Below are positions 51,440-60,458 of a stretch of 64,000 nt of DNA, in pieces. Positions within the stretch are counted from its first letter, which is position 1. Each line of letters starts with the position of its first letter. Below the pieces are notes generated by a model that was given only the letters and a program-made list of their open reading frames with translations, did not search any database and was not told the DNA's origin. The position numbers were made by a program, and so were the translations under genes. Where the stretch lies: assembly GCA_031280825.1 (NCBI GenBank), contig JAITGE010000006.1, forward strand, positions 35,542-99,541. Direction: 5' to 3'. The DNA is from Oscillospiraceae bacterium (GTDB taxonomy: Bacteria; Bacillota; Clostridia; Oscillospirales; Acutalibacteraceae).

Positions 51440-51986
51440 TGCCCGCCCCTTTCGTGTAAGCTTTTTGCAAAACCTGGATCAGCGCGGCAAACGGGACGAC
51501 CAGCAGCCCCAAAGCGTAATTGCCCACGGCGTGGAGCGCGTCAAAGGGCAAACCGGCGATCCACCACGCCGCCGCCGCCTTAAAATCCAAGCCATAGAGC
51601 AGTGCCTGCGCGGGTGTATAAAGCAAGCCAAACAGCGCCCCGTGCACGGCGCAAAGCAAGGCATACACCGGCGCCGCGATCCGTTTGCCGCGCAGACGGC
51701 GCGAAACCGCCATCACCGCAGCCCAAAGCGGCAGCCATATATATAGATAGGGAATCCACCAGGCTGCAAAGCCCCCCACGACGCCATTGATCATCACATA
51801 GACGTAATACGGGATCAGGGCTTTGAAACGGTAAACGACCGTCAGCGCGGCAACAAACAGCGCAACGGGGTGAATATTCGGTAGGAACTCCATGAAATAT
51901 TTCATAATGAACAGCATGGTGCCCAGCATGGCGAAAAGCACCAGCTCAAAAATGGAAGCGATAGCCGCGCCGCGTCGTTTTTTCAT
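51342..51986 (-). CDS. Putative ECF transporter S component, membrane protein
   Basis: A 214-aa protein with about six membrane helices; the pattern (LFAMLGTMLFIMKYFMEFLPNIHPVALFVAALTVVYR, LLCAVHGALFGLLYTPAQALL, GLPFDALHAVGNYALGLLVVPF) resembles the S components of Clostridia ECF transporters, substrate unknown. It would use the EcfA1A2T module at 17-20 kb. Its last roughly 30 residues (after QVLQKAYTKG) read an alternative frame of prmA and look non-native, so the original stop may have been lost. It lies 4 bp after the 198-aa membrane protein gene. Confidence 0.65.
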   Translation of the reverse strand: MKKRRGAAIASIFELVLFAMLGTMLFIMKYFMEFLPNIHPVALFVAALTVVYRFKALIPYYVYVMINGVVGGFAAWWIPYLYIWLPLWAAVMAVSRRLRGKRIAAPVYALLCAVHGALFGLLYTPAQALLYGLDFKAAAAWWIAGLPFDALHAVGNYALGLLVVPFAALIQVLQKAYTKGAGNGIPRTDAGAPGGAFGNGGGDCADDRAGGDVS

Positions 51987-51990
51987 AGCC

Positions 51991-52587
51991 TTACTTGCGC
52001 GCCGGCGCAGACGTCACAACAAAGGCGCCGTTCCAAACCAACACGGCGCCGAGCAGGACATAGAGCATCGCGCCCGCGCCCGCGAAGCGCACCATCAGCA
52101 CCGCCGGGCGCAGAACCGCCATAAAAATGCTTTGCAAAAAGCCCTGCCCAAAGTAATCCAGCAAGCTGAAATCCGGCGCGGTAACGGTTTTTTCAAAGCC
52201 GCTCATGCAAATGTAAGCAGCGGTGAGGGCAAGAAAGCCCAGCCCTCCCAGCAGCAGCACCAGCTTGCGCTTGTTGCTCACGGCGGAAATAACCGCAACC
52301 GCCAGCAAAAGCAGCACGGTCGCCGCCACCAGGCACAGCGCGGCAATCGCGGGGCGCAGCAACGGCATTGCGCCTTCCAGCGCTCCGGAAGTCTCACCGT
52401 TGAGCAACCCATGCCAAACACCGCCGGGCAGAAAATCGGCGATGGCAAAAACGTCCCCCCAGAGGGTATCGCCCAGCCCCAAATCCACCCGTGCGTAAAG
52501 CAAGCCGTTGAAAAAAATATTGGGGATTGCCGCCAGCGCGATCAAAACCGTGCCGGCGCGGCAGATGATACAGGCAAGCTTGCTCAT
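51991..52587 (-). CDS. Membrane protein of unknown function, 198 aa
   Basis: Four predicted membrane helices (about 9-28, 76-100, 108-126 and 163-186) with an extracellular segment between the first two. No recognised family. Start ATG 52587 (MSKLACIICRAG), with AAAGGAG upstream, overlaps the gltX stop as ATGA; a longer upstream extension within gltX is rejected. It is part of the gltX to prmA run and precedes the S-component-like gene. Confidence 0.7.
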   Translation of the reverse strand: MSKLACIICRAGTVLIALAAIPNIFFNGLLYARVDLGLGDTLWGDVFAIADFLPGGVWHGLLNGETSGALEGAMPLLRPAIAALCLVAATVLLLLAVAVISAVSNKRKLVLLLGGLGFLALTAAYICMSGFEKTVTAPDFSLLDYFGQGFLQSIFMAVLRPAVLMVRFAGAGAMLYVLLGAVLVWNGAFVVTSAPARK

Positions 52588-54251
52588 GCCCCGCGCTCCT
52601 TTCCCGCCATTTGCAGCATCGCCCCTTGCAGGCGCTGCCGCACACGTTCCCCGCCCAGCAAGCGCATCACGGCGCAAAGATCCGGCGTGTTCTCCCGCCC
52701 GGTAACAGCGAGGCGGATCACGCCCGAGGCATCGCCCACGTGTCCCTTCCAAGCCGAGGGATCAGTCTTGAACAGCTTCACATCCGGGCAAAAGCCCAGC
52801 CCCGCGCAGATGCCTCTGATTTTACCGAACCACGCATCCTTGTCATCCTCCGGGTCATACAGCGGTGCGTAAGCCCGCAGGATGGCTTCGGCGTCCGCCG
52901 CCGCGATGTGCGCGGGCAGCTGAAACGCGGGATCATGCAAGGCGTCGAAAAAATATTGATACGCCGTCTTTGCCTCGTTCCAGCGCGCCAGATCCTTGCG
53001 GGGCTTTTTACCGCCGCGGTCAATATCCAGCATAGCGGCGGCAAAGGCTTCCTCCCGCGTGAGCAAAGCCGCCCAAGCTGGATCGTATGTATTCGCCCAC
53101 CCAAGCAAGCCCGCATAGCTCTGCGCCGCCGACATGCGGGCGATTACATTTTTGCTCACATCCGTCAGCTTCGCAACGTCAAACAACGCCCCGCTGACGC
53201 TCATCCTCTGCAGGCGGAAGGGGAACGCCGCAAGCGGCGCATCCGGACCGGCACGCCGCCAAGCCTCAAAATCGGAGTTCATCAGCGTCATCAAATATTC
53301 CAGCACCGCTTCGGGCGGATAGCCCTGCTCCCAAAACCAGCTTGTCGCCGCTTCCGGATCCTTCCGCTTGCTGATTTTGCGCTTACCGCCGTTCTCTTCC
53401 TTCATGAGCGTCGGCGTGTGGCAATACTTTGGCGCGCGGAAGCCCAAAACGCCAAACAGTTGGATGTGCAGCGGCAGACTCGCCACCCACTCATCCCCGC
53501 GGATCACGTGCGTGGTGCGCATCAGGTGATCGTCCACCGCGTGCGCGAAATGATAGGTCGGAACGCCGTTGGTCTTGAGCAGCACCACGTCCATAATATT
53601 TTCCGGCAGCTCCAGCTTGCCCTTGATTTGATCCTGCACGGTGATTTTGCGCCCCTCGACACCCGGAGAACGCAAACGCAGGGTATACGGCTCGCCCGCC
53701 TGCAAACGCCGCAGTTGCTCCTGCGCCGGTAAATCGCGGCAGCACGCCCATGTCCCATAGTATCCCGTGTTCACGTTGGTCTGCTCCTGCTCCGCGCGCA
53801 AGGCAGACAGTCGCTCCTCCGTGCAAAAACAGGGGTATGCGATCCCTTGTTCCACCAGCCGCTTCGCGTAAGCGTGATAAATTTCAATGCGTTTGCTTTG
53901 CGTGTACGGTCCATATTTGCCCGCTTCCCGCCCGACGCCGACCACGCCCTCCTCGGGCAGCAAGCCATACGCCGCCAGCCCGTCCAATAACCCGCGCACG
54001 CCGTCCGCAATTTCCCGCTTCTTATCCGTGTCCTCCACGCGCACATAAAAAACACCGCCGGTGTTCTGCGCAAGCGTTGCATCCGTCAGCGCGCCAAACA
54101 AACCGCCCAAATGCAAAAAACCCGTTGGGCTGGGCGAAAAACGCGTCACAGCCGCACCCTCCGGCAAGCCGCGCTCGGGGTACGCAAGCTCCAGCTCCTC
54201 CGGCGTTTTCCCGCCGGGGAACAGGGCTTCGGCAAGCGCACATTTGCACAT
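52584..54251 (-). CDS. gltX: Glutamyl-tRNA synthetase
   Basis: Charges tRNA-Glu. The ATG at 54251 has GGAGG at 8-bp spacing; an in-frame ATG at 54314 lacks such a site. 555 aa. The class I motifs are FSPSPTGFLHLGG (HIGH-type) and KISKRKD (KMSKS-type). YPCFCTEERLSALR carries the Cys-rich segment. The C-terminal anticodon-binding part ends with GHVGDASGVIRLAVTGRENTPDLCAVMRLLGGERV. Three DnaA boxes lie 76-105 bp upstream of the start. Confidence 0.93.
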   Translation of the reverse strand: MCKCALAEALFPGGKTPEELELAYPERGLPEGAAVTRFSPSPTGFLHLGGLFGALTDATLAQNTGGVFYVRVEDTDKKREIADGVRGLLDGLAAYGLLPEEGVVGVGREAGKYGPYTQSKRIEIYHAYAKRLVEQGIAYPCFCTEERLSALRAEQEQTNVNTGYYGTWACCRDLPAQEQLRRLQAGEPYTLRLRSPGVEGRKITVQDQIKGKLELPENIMDVVLLKTNGVPTYHFAHAVDDHLMRTTHVIRGDEWVASLPLHIQLFGVLGFRAPKYCHTPTLMKEENGGKRKISKRKDPEAATSWFWEQGYPPEAVLEYLMTLMNSDFEAWRRAGPDAPLAAFPFRLQRMSVSGALFDVAKLTDVSKNVIARMSAAQSYAGLLGWANTYDPAWAALLTREEAFAAAMLDIDRGGKKPRKDLARWNEAKTAYQYFFDALHDPAFQLPAHIAAADAEAILRAYAPLYDPEDDKDAWFGKIRGICAGLGFCPDVKLFKTDPSAWKGHVGDASGVIRLAVTGRENTPDLCAVMRLLGGERVRQRLQGAMLQMAGKERGA

Positions 54252-54326
54252 GGCATTTCCTCCAAATTGCTTTTCGCAGCGTTTTGCACCGCGTAAAACC
54301 AAAAATATAGCCATTTCAGCGGCTAG

Positions 54327-54356
54327 TTATCCACTTTATCCACCGCGTTATCCACC
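54327..54356 (+). promoter_or_regulatory. Cluster of three DnaA boxes upstream of gltX
   Basis: Three direct nonamers: TTATCCACT (54327-54335), TTATCCACC (54336-54344) and TTATCCACC (54348-54356). Each differs from the DnaA box TTATCCACA only at the last base. The first two abut, the third follows 3 bp later. Confidence 0.75.
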
Positions 54357-54412
54357 GATATATGGGAATTTGCCATGCGCTGGGAGGAAACCTTGTGGCA
54401 ACTTCCATAAAA

Positions 54413-55414
54413 TTACATCAGATTCCCGGACAATGTAATTCGCCCGTTTTCGCCAAATGCCGCGATAATGCCGTTCTCGCGCACGGTGGAGTAATAGGGG
54501 CAGCGCGCGTTCATGACGAGGTTCCACTTCACGTTCGGGTAAACCTGCCCAAGCCCGTTGGTGACAATCGCCAGCTTTGGCTTTACGCCGCGCAAAAATG
54601 GGATGGAGTTGCTCATGGCGTAGCCGTGGTGGCAAAGCTTGAGCAAATCGATTTGTCCCACCGCCTCGGCAAGCTTCTTTTCCAGCCCGTGCATCGCCGT
54701 CGTGTCGCCCGTCAACAAAACGCGGCTGCCGTTGACGGTGACCAGCGTAACGACAGAGTTGTCATTTTCGCCTTTGAGCTTTGCGTCGTCATAGCTGTCA
54801 GTATTAAACAATTGGAGCCGCATTGCGCCAAATTGAAATGGCTCGGCGGGCAGCTGACGCCGCACGGGAACCCCCGCCGCCGCCGCCGCGTCATTGACCA
54901 GGTTGAATATTTCTTCCATCTGCCAGCTGCTGTGCTCATAGGCGTATTCCTGCGCCTCCAGCGAACGAAAGAAGGCCTGTCCCACCCGGATCGCGGGATC
55001 CGAGAAAATCGCGGGGAAGCCCCCCGCGTGGTCGTAATGGTAGTGCGTGAGTAGCACAAAATCCAGCGTTACCGTGCCGTTGCGCAGCGCGACTTTTTTT
55101 AGGTATTCAATCACCGATCGCTCATAGCCCTGCCGTCGCGCCTTCAGGTTTGGGTTTTCGCTGCCCCAGCCACTATCCACCAAGGCAAAATGCCCGTCGC
55201 TTTCCAGCAAAATCGCGTCTGAATTGCCCGTGTTCAAAAAATGGATACGGCTGCCGTCCGTGCCGATAAAAGCGGTATCCGCCGCAGCGACGGGGTAACG
55301 CTTTTCATAATGGTTGAACAGCAGCACGGTGAGGATGTCCAACAAAAAAACGCTGAACATCAGCCCCATCATCAAGATGGTGGCGAGCTTCGCCACCCTC
55401 GCTTTGTTCCTCAT
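54413..55414 (-). CDS. Membrane-anchored MBL-fold hydrolase (ComEC C-terminal-like)
   Basis: A metallo-beta-lactamase-fold protein, 333 aa from ATG 55414 (MRNKARVAKLA), chosen for its AAAGGAAAG site; a start at 55459 would overlap the previous gene. An N-terminal membrane helix (about 10-33) is followed by FLNTGNSDAILLESDGHFALVDSGWG, the metal site THYHYDHAGG, LLTGDTT and LLKLCHHGYAMSN. This wording matches the ComEC/Rec2 hydrolase domain, which degrades or processes DNA at the surface, but the ComEC channel is lacking. Substrate unknown. Confidence 0.85.
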   Translation of the reverse strand: MRNKARVAKLATILMMGLMFSVFLLDILTVLLFNHYEKRYPVAAADTAFIGTDGSRIHFLNTGNSDAILLESDGHFALVDSGWGSENPNLKARRQGYERSVIEYLKKVALRNGTVTLDFVLLTHYHYDHAGGFPAIFSDPAIRVGQAFFRSLEAQEYAYEHSSWQMEEIFNLVNDAAAAAGVPVRRQLPAEPFQFGAMRLQLFNTDSYDDAKLKGENDNSVVTLVTVNGSRVLLTGDTTAMHGLEKKLAEAVGQIDLLKLCHHGYAMSNSIPFLRGVKPKLAIVTNGLGQVYPNVKWNLVMNARCPYYSTVRENGIIAAFGENGRITLSGNLM

Positions 55415-55430
55415 GCGCAGAAGCTTTCCT

Positions 55431-55676
55431 TTACATTTCGGGTTCAACCATTTCCGCAATTTCCAGCCCGTTCAACAGCCGCAGCAGCTCCGCAACCTCC
55501 TCATAGCTGAGCGTCACGCCCTTGCCCATTTTCTCGTGCTCCGGCGCCCACTCGCGAATATCATATTTGGGTTCGCGCCCGTTCCAGCTGATGAGGTTCA
55601 GCTCCTTTGTCCATCCGCGCGAGGTTTCGGAAAGCACGCCAAGCTCCTGTTCGATCTGATAGCTAAATTCCGCCAT
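55431..55676 (-). CDS. YdbC/PC4-like single-stranded DNA-binding protein
   Basis: An 81-aa protein of the YdbC family: IEQELGVLSETSRGWTKELNLISWNGREPKYDIREWAPEHEKMGKGVTLSYEEVAELLRLL, with the LNLISWNGR-PKYDIR-W-P-HEKMGKG core. Lactococcal YdbC has a PC4-like fold and binds single-stranded nucleic acid. Start ATG 55676 has AAAGGG; the longer frame upstream is rejected. It lies 16 bp upstream of the MBL-fold gene, a pairing that suggests nucleic-acid work. Confidence 0.88.
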   Translation of the reverse strand: MAEFSYQIEQELGVLSETSRGWTKELNLISWNGREPKYDIREWAPEHEKMGKGVTLSYEEVAELLRLLNGLEIAEMVEPEM

Positions 55677-55800
55677 ATCGCCGCACCCTTTCATCAAAAT
55701 CGTTCGTATATACAAGCGGGGGCAGGCAAGGCGCCTGCCTCCCACTGCATGGTATTCTGCCCCGGTGCATTTTGTTACATATTATTATGCGTTTAAGGCA

Positions 55801-57837
55801 TCAATTGTATTGCACGCTGTAAAGCCCGGCAAACGCAATATGATTGGTTGCGCTCGGGGAAGCCGGGCTTGCGCCGGCAAAATAGCCCTGCTTTGAGCCT
55901 GCGCTCCCCACAATCATAAAGCTGCGCCCGCCGTTGCCCGCCACCGCCGGAGCCAAATCATTGCCTTCGCCGCTGATGGGTAAAAACTTTACCTGCGCGC
56001 CGTCGCCGCGCAGCAGCCATACACAGGAATCCAGGCTGCCGCCACCAAAGGAATGGTTCAGCCAATCGTACTTAAATTGCACATCCGTTAAAGGAGCGGT
56101 CGCCGTGCCGGAAATCGCGTAACCGCCCTCCACCGCAGCCACACCGAGCGCTTCGTCGTTGCCCACGTCGCCCATGGAACGGATCCAGGCGACGGAACCG
56201 TCGCGGTTATATTTCAGCGCAACGGCGTCCTTATTGCCGCGGCGGAAAAAGCTCGCACTGTTCACACTGCCAAAGCTGCCGCCGGAATAAGACGAATGGG
56301 TGATATAGCCCACCGCAACCACACCGCCGTCCGCCGCCGCAAGCCCCATTAAAATTTCCGTCCCGCTGCCCTTGAAGGGCTTCATCCACTGCGTATCCAT
56401 GCCCTTGCTGAAGCGAATCATAATAGTGCCCTCGCCCGGCAAGGACAGCGCGCTGAAATCATAATCCTTTGCCGAAGAGCGCACGGAGGCATACACATCG
56501 CCGGTGGTTTTATCCGCCGTCAGGGCATTAAAGGAGCTGAACTTGGAGCCGACCATTACGCGCTTGCTGTAAACCGTGCCGTTGGCGTCCAGCTTGATAG
56601 CGATGGCCTTGTAGGCGTCCACCATGCCGGTGAAGCCCGTGCCGACCTGCAAAACCTGCTCCGTCAAGCCTTCAAAGCTTCCGTCGGCGGAAACCGTGTA
56701 GCCGCCCACAACAAAGCCGCCGTCCGGCGTCGCGGCAATGCAGGTGAATATATCCTCCTTGCTGCCATAGAAGGATTTCATCCATAGCTTGTTGCCGTTG
56801 CCGTCAAGCTTTAAGAGAATCGCGTCCGTGTTTTGCCCGGGGTCGGTGGCGCATTCCAGGTTCTTTGCGCGCGTGGAGCCGGCCAGGACAATGCCGCCGT
56901 CCTTCAGGACGGTAATCGCGGTCAGCTCAAACGCGTCGTTGCCGCCAAAAAACTTCGGCGCCGCCCATTCCGGCTTGCCCTCGGGCGTGTAACGCTGCAC
57001 AGCCGTTGCGTAATTCGCCAGCCCTCCCGGGCAGCCGGGCGCAGCGGTATCCACCAGCATCGCGACGACATAGCCGCCATTCGGCGTGGATGCCACGCTC
57101 CGCGCGCGCTGGTGCCCCGCGCCGCCGAAGGTCGAGAGCTTCGCCAATTGCATCCCGGCCGGCTGCGGCCCGGGTTGGGCGGGCGCCTGCGTGGTTTCAG
57201 CCGGGGCAAGGTTGCCCTGCCCGATGGTTTCGGGCGTTCCGGGCGTTTGCGCACCGCCGCCCTGCGGCGCGTTCGTCGCCGGCTTGCTCGCGGCACTTGC
57301 GCCGCCCGGGCGGGTCGTGTAGCTGTAGCTCGTGTTCGGCGTGCCCGCGGGGCTTGTTCCCGGCGAAGCGGGGTCGTTCACGCCCGCCGGGCTTGTCGCC
57401 GCCGGAGGATACACAACGCTCCCATCCGGCTGAATGTCCAAATCCACGCCGGTTTGCTGCTTCACCGCTTCTTTCACAAGCCCGCGCTCGGGTTCACTGA
57501 GCGAACCCAGGCTGCCATCCCAAGCCGGCGCGTTCGCGCCGCCGGGCTGCGTCTGCCCCTCCCGCGCGGCGCCGACAACCTGCGCGGCAATCGCGGTAAT
57601 CTGCTCCAAGGTCAAGGTCCGCTGCCCCGGCTGGGTCTCGCCCTCAGTCGGAACGACGGGGTTCCAGCCCTTGTTGACTCCGTCCGCCGCCTCTGTTGTG
57701 CCGATGTCGGCCGGGTTATCCGCCGGGTTCTTGCCATTGCAGGCCGCGAACAACCCCGGCAGAATGGAAAACGCCAGCAGCAGCGCAAATACACGCCCGG
57801 CTTGCTTCCCGGATTTTTTGCTTTTCACACAGATCAT
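55801..57837 (-). CDS. Lipoprotein with beta-propeller-like repeats
   Basis: A 678-aa lipoprotein. The signal sequence ends with the lipobox LFAAC (about residue 33). Residues about 40-230 are a linker rich in P, G, A and T. From about 235 on there are repeated units of the type DAILLKLDGNGNKLWMKSFYG / DGGFVVGGYT / DGGIVLAGST, characteristic of blade-like repeats seen in surface proteins; about seven to eight are visible. Function unknown; a binding or scaffold role outside the cell is likely. It has its own promoter. Confidence 0.82.
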   Translation of the reverse strand: MICVKSKKSGKQAGRVFALLLAFSILPGLFAACNGKNPADNPADIGTTEAADGVNKGWNPVVPTEGETQPGQRTLTLEQITAIAAQVVGAAREGQTQPGGANAPAWDGSLGSLSEPERGLVKEAVKQQTGVDLDIQPDGSVVYPPAATSPAGVNDPASPGTSPAGTPNTSYSYTTRPGGASAASKPATNAPQGGGAQTPGTPETIGQGNLAPAETTQAPAQPGPQPAGMQLAKLSTFGGAGHQRARSVASTPNGGYVVAMLVDTAAPGCPGGLANYATAVQRYTPEGKPEWAAPKFFGGNDAFELTAITVLKDGGIVLAGSTRAKNLECATDPGQNTDAILLKLDGNGNKLWMKSFYGSKEDIFTCIAATPDGGFVVGGYTVSADGSFEGLTEQVLQVGTGFTGMVDAYKAIAIKLDANGTVYSKRVMVGSKFSSFNALTADKTTGDVYASVRSSAKDYDFSALSLPGEGTIMIRFSKGMDTQWMKPFKGSGTEILMGLAAADGGVVAVGYITHSSYSGGSFGSVNSASFFRRGNKDAVALKYNRDGSVAWIRSMGDVGNDEALGVAAVEGGYAISGTATAPLTDVQFKYDWLNHSFGGGSLDSCVWLLRGDGAQVKFLPISGEGNDLAPAVAGNGGRSFMIVGSAGSKQGYFAGASPASPSATNHIAFAGLYSVQYN

Positions 57838-57863
57838 TCCTTCCCTTCAGTTTATCCGGCGTT

Positions 57864-57892
57864 ATTATACCATGCTTACCCGCAGAAAACAA
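57864..57892 (-). promoter_or_regulatory. Sigma-A promoter of the beta-propeller-like lipoprotein
   Basis: Minus strand: -35 TTGTTT (57887-57892), 17-bp spacer, -10 TATAAT (57864-57869). Confidence 0.75.
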
Positions 57893-57919
57893 CCCCCAAA
57901 TCACTGTGAATACAGGCTC

Positions 57920-59359
57920 TTACCCCTCCACCTCCTGCCGCCGCGCCGCCAGCTCCGCGGTGACCTGCTCCTTTTTTTTGCCCTGCAGATCATAAAACAG
58001 CAGCGGGATCACACAGAGCAGCATCGAAACCGCCGGAACGACCGAAACCAGCGCAAAGAACCCGCCGCGCACGTTTGCCGCCATATCCAGGGCGCCGACG
58101 TTCATGTCCTTCTTCATCATGGAGCTTACATCCAGCCGCAAAACGATATATGCCAGCACGACGCCGGAGGTGGCAAGGGCGTTGCCAAGCTTATTGACAA
58201 AGGATTGGCAGGCGTTGCCCAAGCCGTTTTTGCGCTGCCCTGTCTTCCATTCCATAAAATCCAGCGCGTCCGCAACCATGGCGTAGCTTACGGTGTTGAT
58301 CACACCCGTGGGGATTGCCGAAAGAATCAGCAGGGGGATGAGGGCATAAATGTTACCGTAACCGACGAAATACATCGCAAGCCCCGAAGCCCCGCCCAGC
58401 AGGCAGGCGAAGAGCAGCAGCTGCTTATATTGAAAGCGGTTGATCAGCATCGGCACAAGCAGCATCGCGCCGAAGGAGCCGACCGCCAGCGACGCCTGGA
58501 ACACCAAAGAAACCAAGCTGATGCTGGATTGAATCTCCTTGCCCGCAATACCGATGCTGTAACGCCCCACATGAACGGACGCCACGCTGAGCATATACCG
58601 CCCGGCGGAAAGTACCCCCATAGCGACGACCAGCATCAGCGGCTTGTTGCGCAGGATAAGGGTCAGCGCCATTGGCTCCCCGGGGGTGCGTTTGGCGGTT
58701 TTCGGCAGCGCGACGCGCTCACGCACCTTCGTCGCCGTTTGGAAATACAGCAATCCACCCATGACCGTTACCAGCAGGGCAATGACAAAATAGCGTGCTT
58801 GCTCCAGTCGCATCCCTTCGGCAAAGCCCAGCCTTTTGAGCAGTGGTCCGCCCAGCATAAACAGCGCCATCGGGACGGCGCTGCCGATGCCGTTTGCCGT
58901 CCGGGCGACGCTAATCAGCCTGCCGCGCGCCATCGGCTCGGCAACCATGGCGCTGGGTAAGCTCCAAAAGGGAATATCCCCCACGGTGTAAACCATGCCC
59001 CAGGCGACATAGGTTACCCCCGCATAGACCATCAGCATCACGGGCGTCACGGCCGCGCCCAGAAAGTAGTTCGGCGCGACAAAAAGCGCGAGGGTGAGCA
59101 AAATCACCGGCCACGGCACAACATAAAGATACGAACGCATTTTGCCGCGCTTCGGCTCGCGGCGATCCATCAGCGTGCCCATGAGCGGGTCGTTCACGGC
59201 GTCCCATACCCGCGCCAGCAGCATCAGCAGCAGCACAAAAATCGGAGTAAGCTGCATCACGTTCAAATAAAAATCCGCGATGTAGGACGACATGACCGCA
59301 TAGATCATCCCCTGCCCCAGCGCGCCGGCATAATAGCTGCGGGATTCCTTTTTTCCCAT
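57920..59359 (-). CDS. GPH-family sugar:cation symporter (MFS)
   Basis: A 479-aa transporter with about 12 membrane helices. ATG 59359 (MGKKESRSYYAGALGQGMIYAVMSSY) has GGAGG; a longer frame through the oxidoreductase gene is rejected. Hallmarks of the glycoside-pentoside-hexuronide family are ARVWDAVNDPLMGTLMDRR (the D-x-x-x-D-P-x-x-G motif) and VTYVAWGMVYTVGDIPFWSLPSAMV. It probably imports a sugar or uronide with Na+ or H+. The oxidoreductase gene directly upstream (25 bp) suggests they act on the same substrate. Confidence 0.88.
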   Translation of the reverse strand: MGKKESRSYYAGALGQGMIYAVMSSYIADFYLNVMQLTPIFVLLLMLLARVWDAVNDPLMGTLMDRREPKRGKMRSYLYVVPWPVILLTLALFVAPNYFLGAAVTPVMLMVYAGVTYVAWGMVYTVGDIPFWSLPSAMVAEPMARGRLISVARTANGIGSAVPMALFMLGGPLLKRLGFAEGMRLEQARYFVIALLVTVMGGLLYFQTATKVRERVALPKTAKRTPGEPMALTLILRNKPLMLVVAMGVLSAGRYMLSVASVHVGRYSIGIAGKEIQSSISLVSLVFQASLAVGSFGAMLLVPMLINRFQYKQLLLFACLLGGASGLAMYFVGYGNIYALIPLLILSAIPTGVINTVSYAMVADALDFMEWKTGQRKNGLGNACQSFVNKLGNALATSGVVLAYIVLRLDVSSMMKKDMNVGALDMAANVRGGFFALVSVVPAVSMLLCVIPLLFYDLQGKKKEQVTAELAARRQEVEG

Positions 59360-59384
59360 TGTGCCGCCTCCACTCCCCGTTTGT

Positions 59385-60410
59385 TTAGATCCGCGCCGCC
59401 AGCAATTGCTCCACCAGATCCGCGCTTGCAAGATCCTCCGCCGTGCGCGAAGCGTCGAATTTTCCGCCCATCGCAAGCGCCGCGAAGAAGAGCTTGTGCT
59501 CATCGCGGTATCCGTAATAATCCGCGTATTCGTTGCTGCCCGCGAGCGCCCTGCCGTCCAGCGTGATGCTTTGGTGCTCCGCGCCGCCCATGGCGGAAAG
59601 GCTTTGCCGCCCGCGCCCCTTGGCAAGCAGAATGGTTGCTTCGCAATCCGCGCCGCCTTCAAAGCCCAAATTGATATAAGCGCTTGCGCCCGGCGCGTGG
59701 AATTCAAAGCCGTGCACGCGCCCGCCGGTGGCGTAATGCGAGCGCACCACGCCGCTGCCGCCCCCCGCAAAGCGCATGACGCCATGCCAGCTGTTCGCGC
59801 GGTCGGCGGCTTCCGCCATTTCCGGCGCAACGGTTTCCAGCAGGGCGCAGCCAGTGACGGGCTGCCCCATGGCGTGGCGCACCAAATCAATGCAATGCAC
59901 CACATCGCAGGGGAAGGCGCTGGCGCAGCCGCCATAAAACGCCGCGCCGCTGTTTTTGTAAAACCGCCCTTCGGCTTGGCTGAGCGGCGCAACCTCGCGC
60001 AAAATGCGCAAGGCTTCCACAACCAGCGGAATATACCGCCGATTGTAGCCCACGTGCAGGAGCAAATCCCTTTCCCGGGCAATGGCGGCGAGCGTCTGCG
60101 CTTGGTATGCCGTGATGCCCATCGGCTTTTCCATAAACACCGGGTATCCGCCCAAAAGGCAGTCGCTCACCGCGCGGAAGAGCGCATCAGGCTGCGTGAG
60201 GACGAAGACAGCGTCCGGCGTTTCCTTCGCCAGCATTTCGTGGTAGCTTGTGTAAACCGCAGGGATGTCAAAGCGCTCCGCCGCCGCCCGCGCCCGCTCC
60301 GGGCGTAAATCGCAGACGGACGCGACGCGCAAGGCGGGATTCCGCGCCAAAAGCGGCAAATGAATCCCCCCCGCGATTCCGCCCGCGCCGAGAACAGCTA
60401 TGTTATACAT
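59385..60410 (-). CDS. Gfo/Idh/MocA-family NAD(P)-dependent oxidoreductase
   Basis: A 341-aa sugar-type dehydrogenase. The Rossmann motif GAGGIAGGIH (about 8-17), the EKPMG motif with its lysine near 97 and VGYNRRYIPLV are conserved, and a C-terminal sheet domain with HCIDLVRHAMG carries the catalytic histidine-type D-x-x-x-H. The ATG at 60410 has GAGGAG. Probably oxidises the sugar taken up by the symporter encoded 25 bp downstream. Substrate cannot be told. Confidence 0.9.
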   Translation of the reverse strand: MYNIAVLGAGGIAGGIHLPLLARNPALRVASVCDLRPERARAAAERFDIPAVYTSYHEMLAKETPDAVFVLTQPDALFRAVSDCLLGGYPVFMEKPMGITAYQAQTLAAIARERDLLLHVGYNRRYIPLVVEALRILREVAPLSQAEGRFYKNSGAAFYGGCASAFPCDVVHCIDLVRHAMGQPVTGCALLETVAPEMAEAADRANSWHGVMRFAGGGSGVVRSHYATGGRVHGFEFHAPGASAYINLGFEGGADCEATILLAKGRGRQSLSAMGGAEHQSITLDGRALAGSNEYADYYGYRDEHKLFFAALAMGGKFDASRTAEDLASADLVEQLLAARI

Positions 60411-60458
60411 GTTGCACTGACTCCTCTGTTTTTATACTCCGATGCAAAAACACGCAAA

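Noticed and set aside
59360..60082. 240-codon N-terminal extension of the symporter
   Set aside because: It is an out-of-frame reading of the oxidoreductase gene; the true start at 59359 has GGAGG and the family N-terminus.
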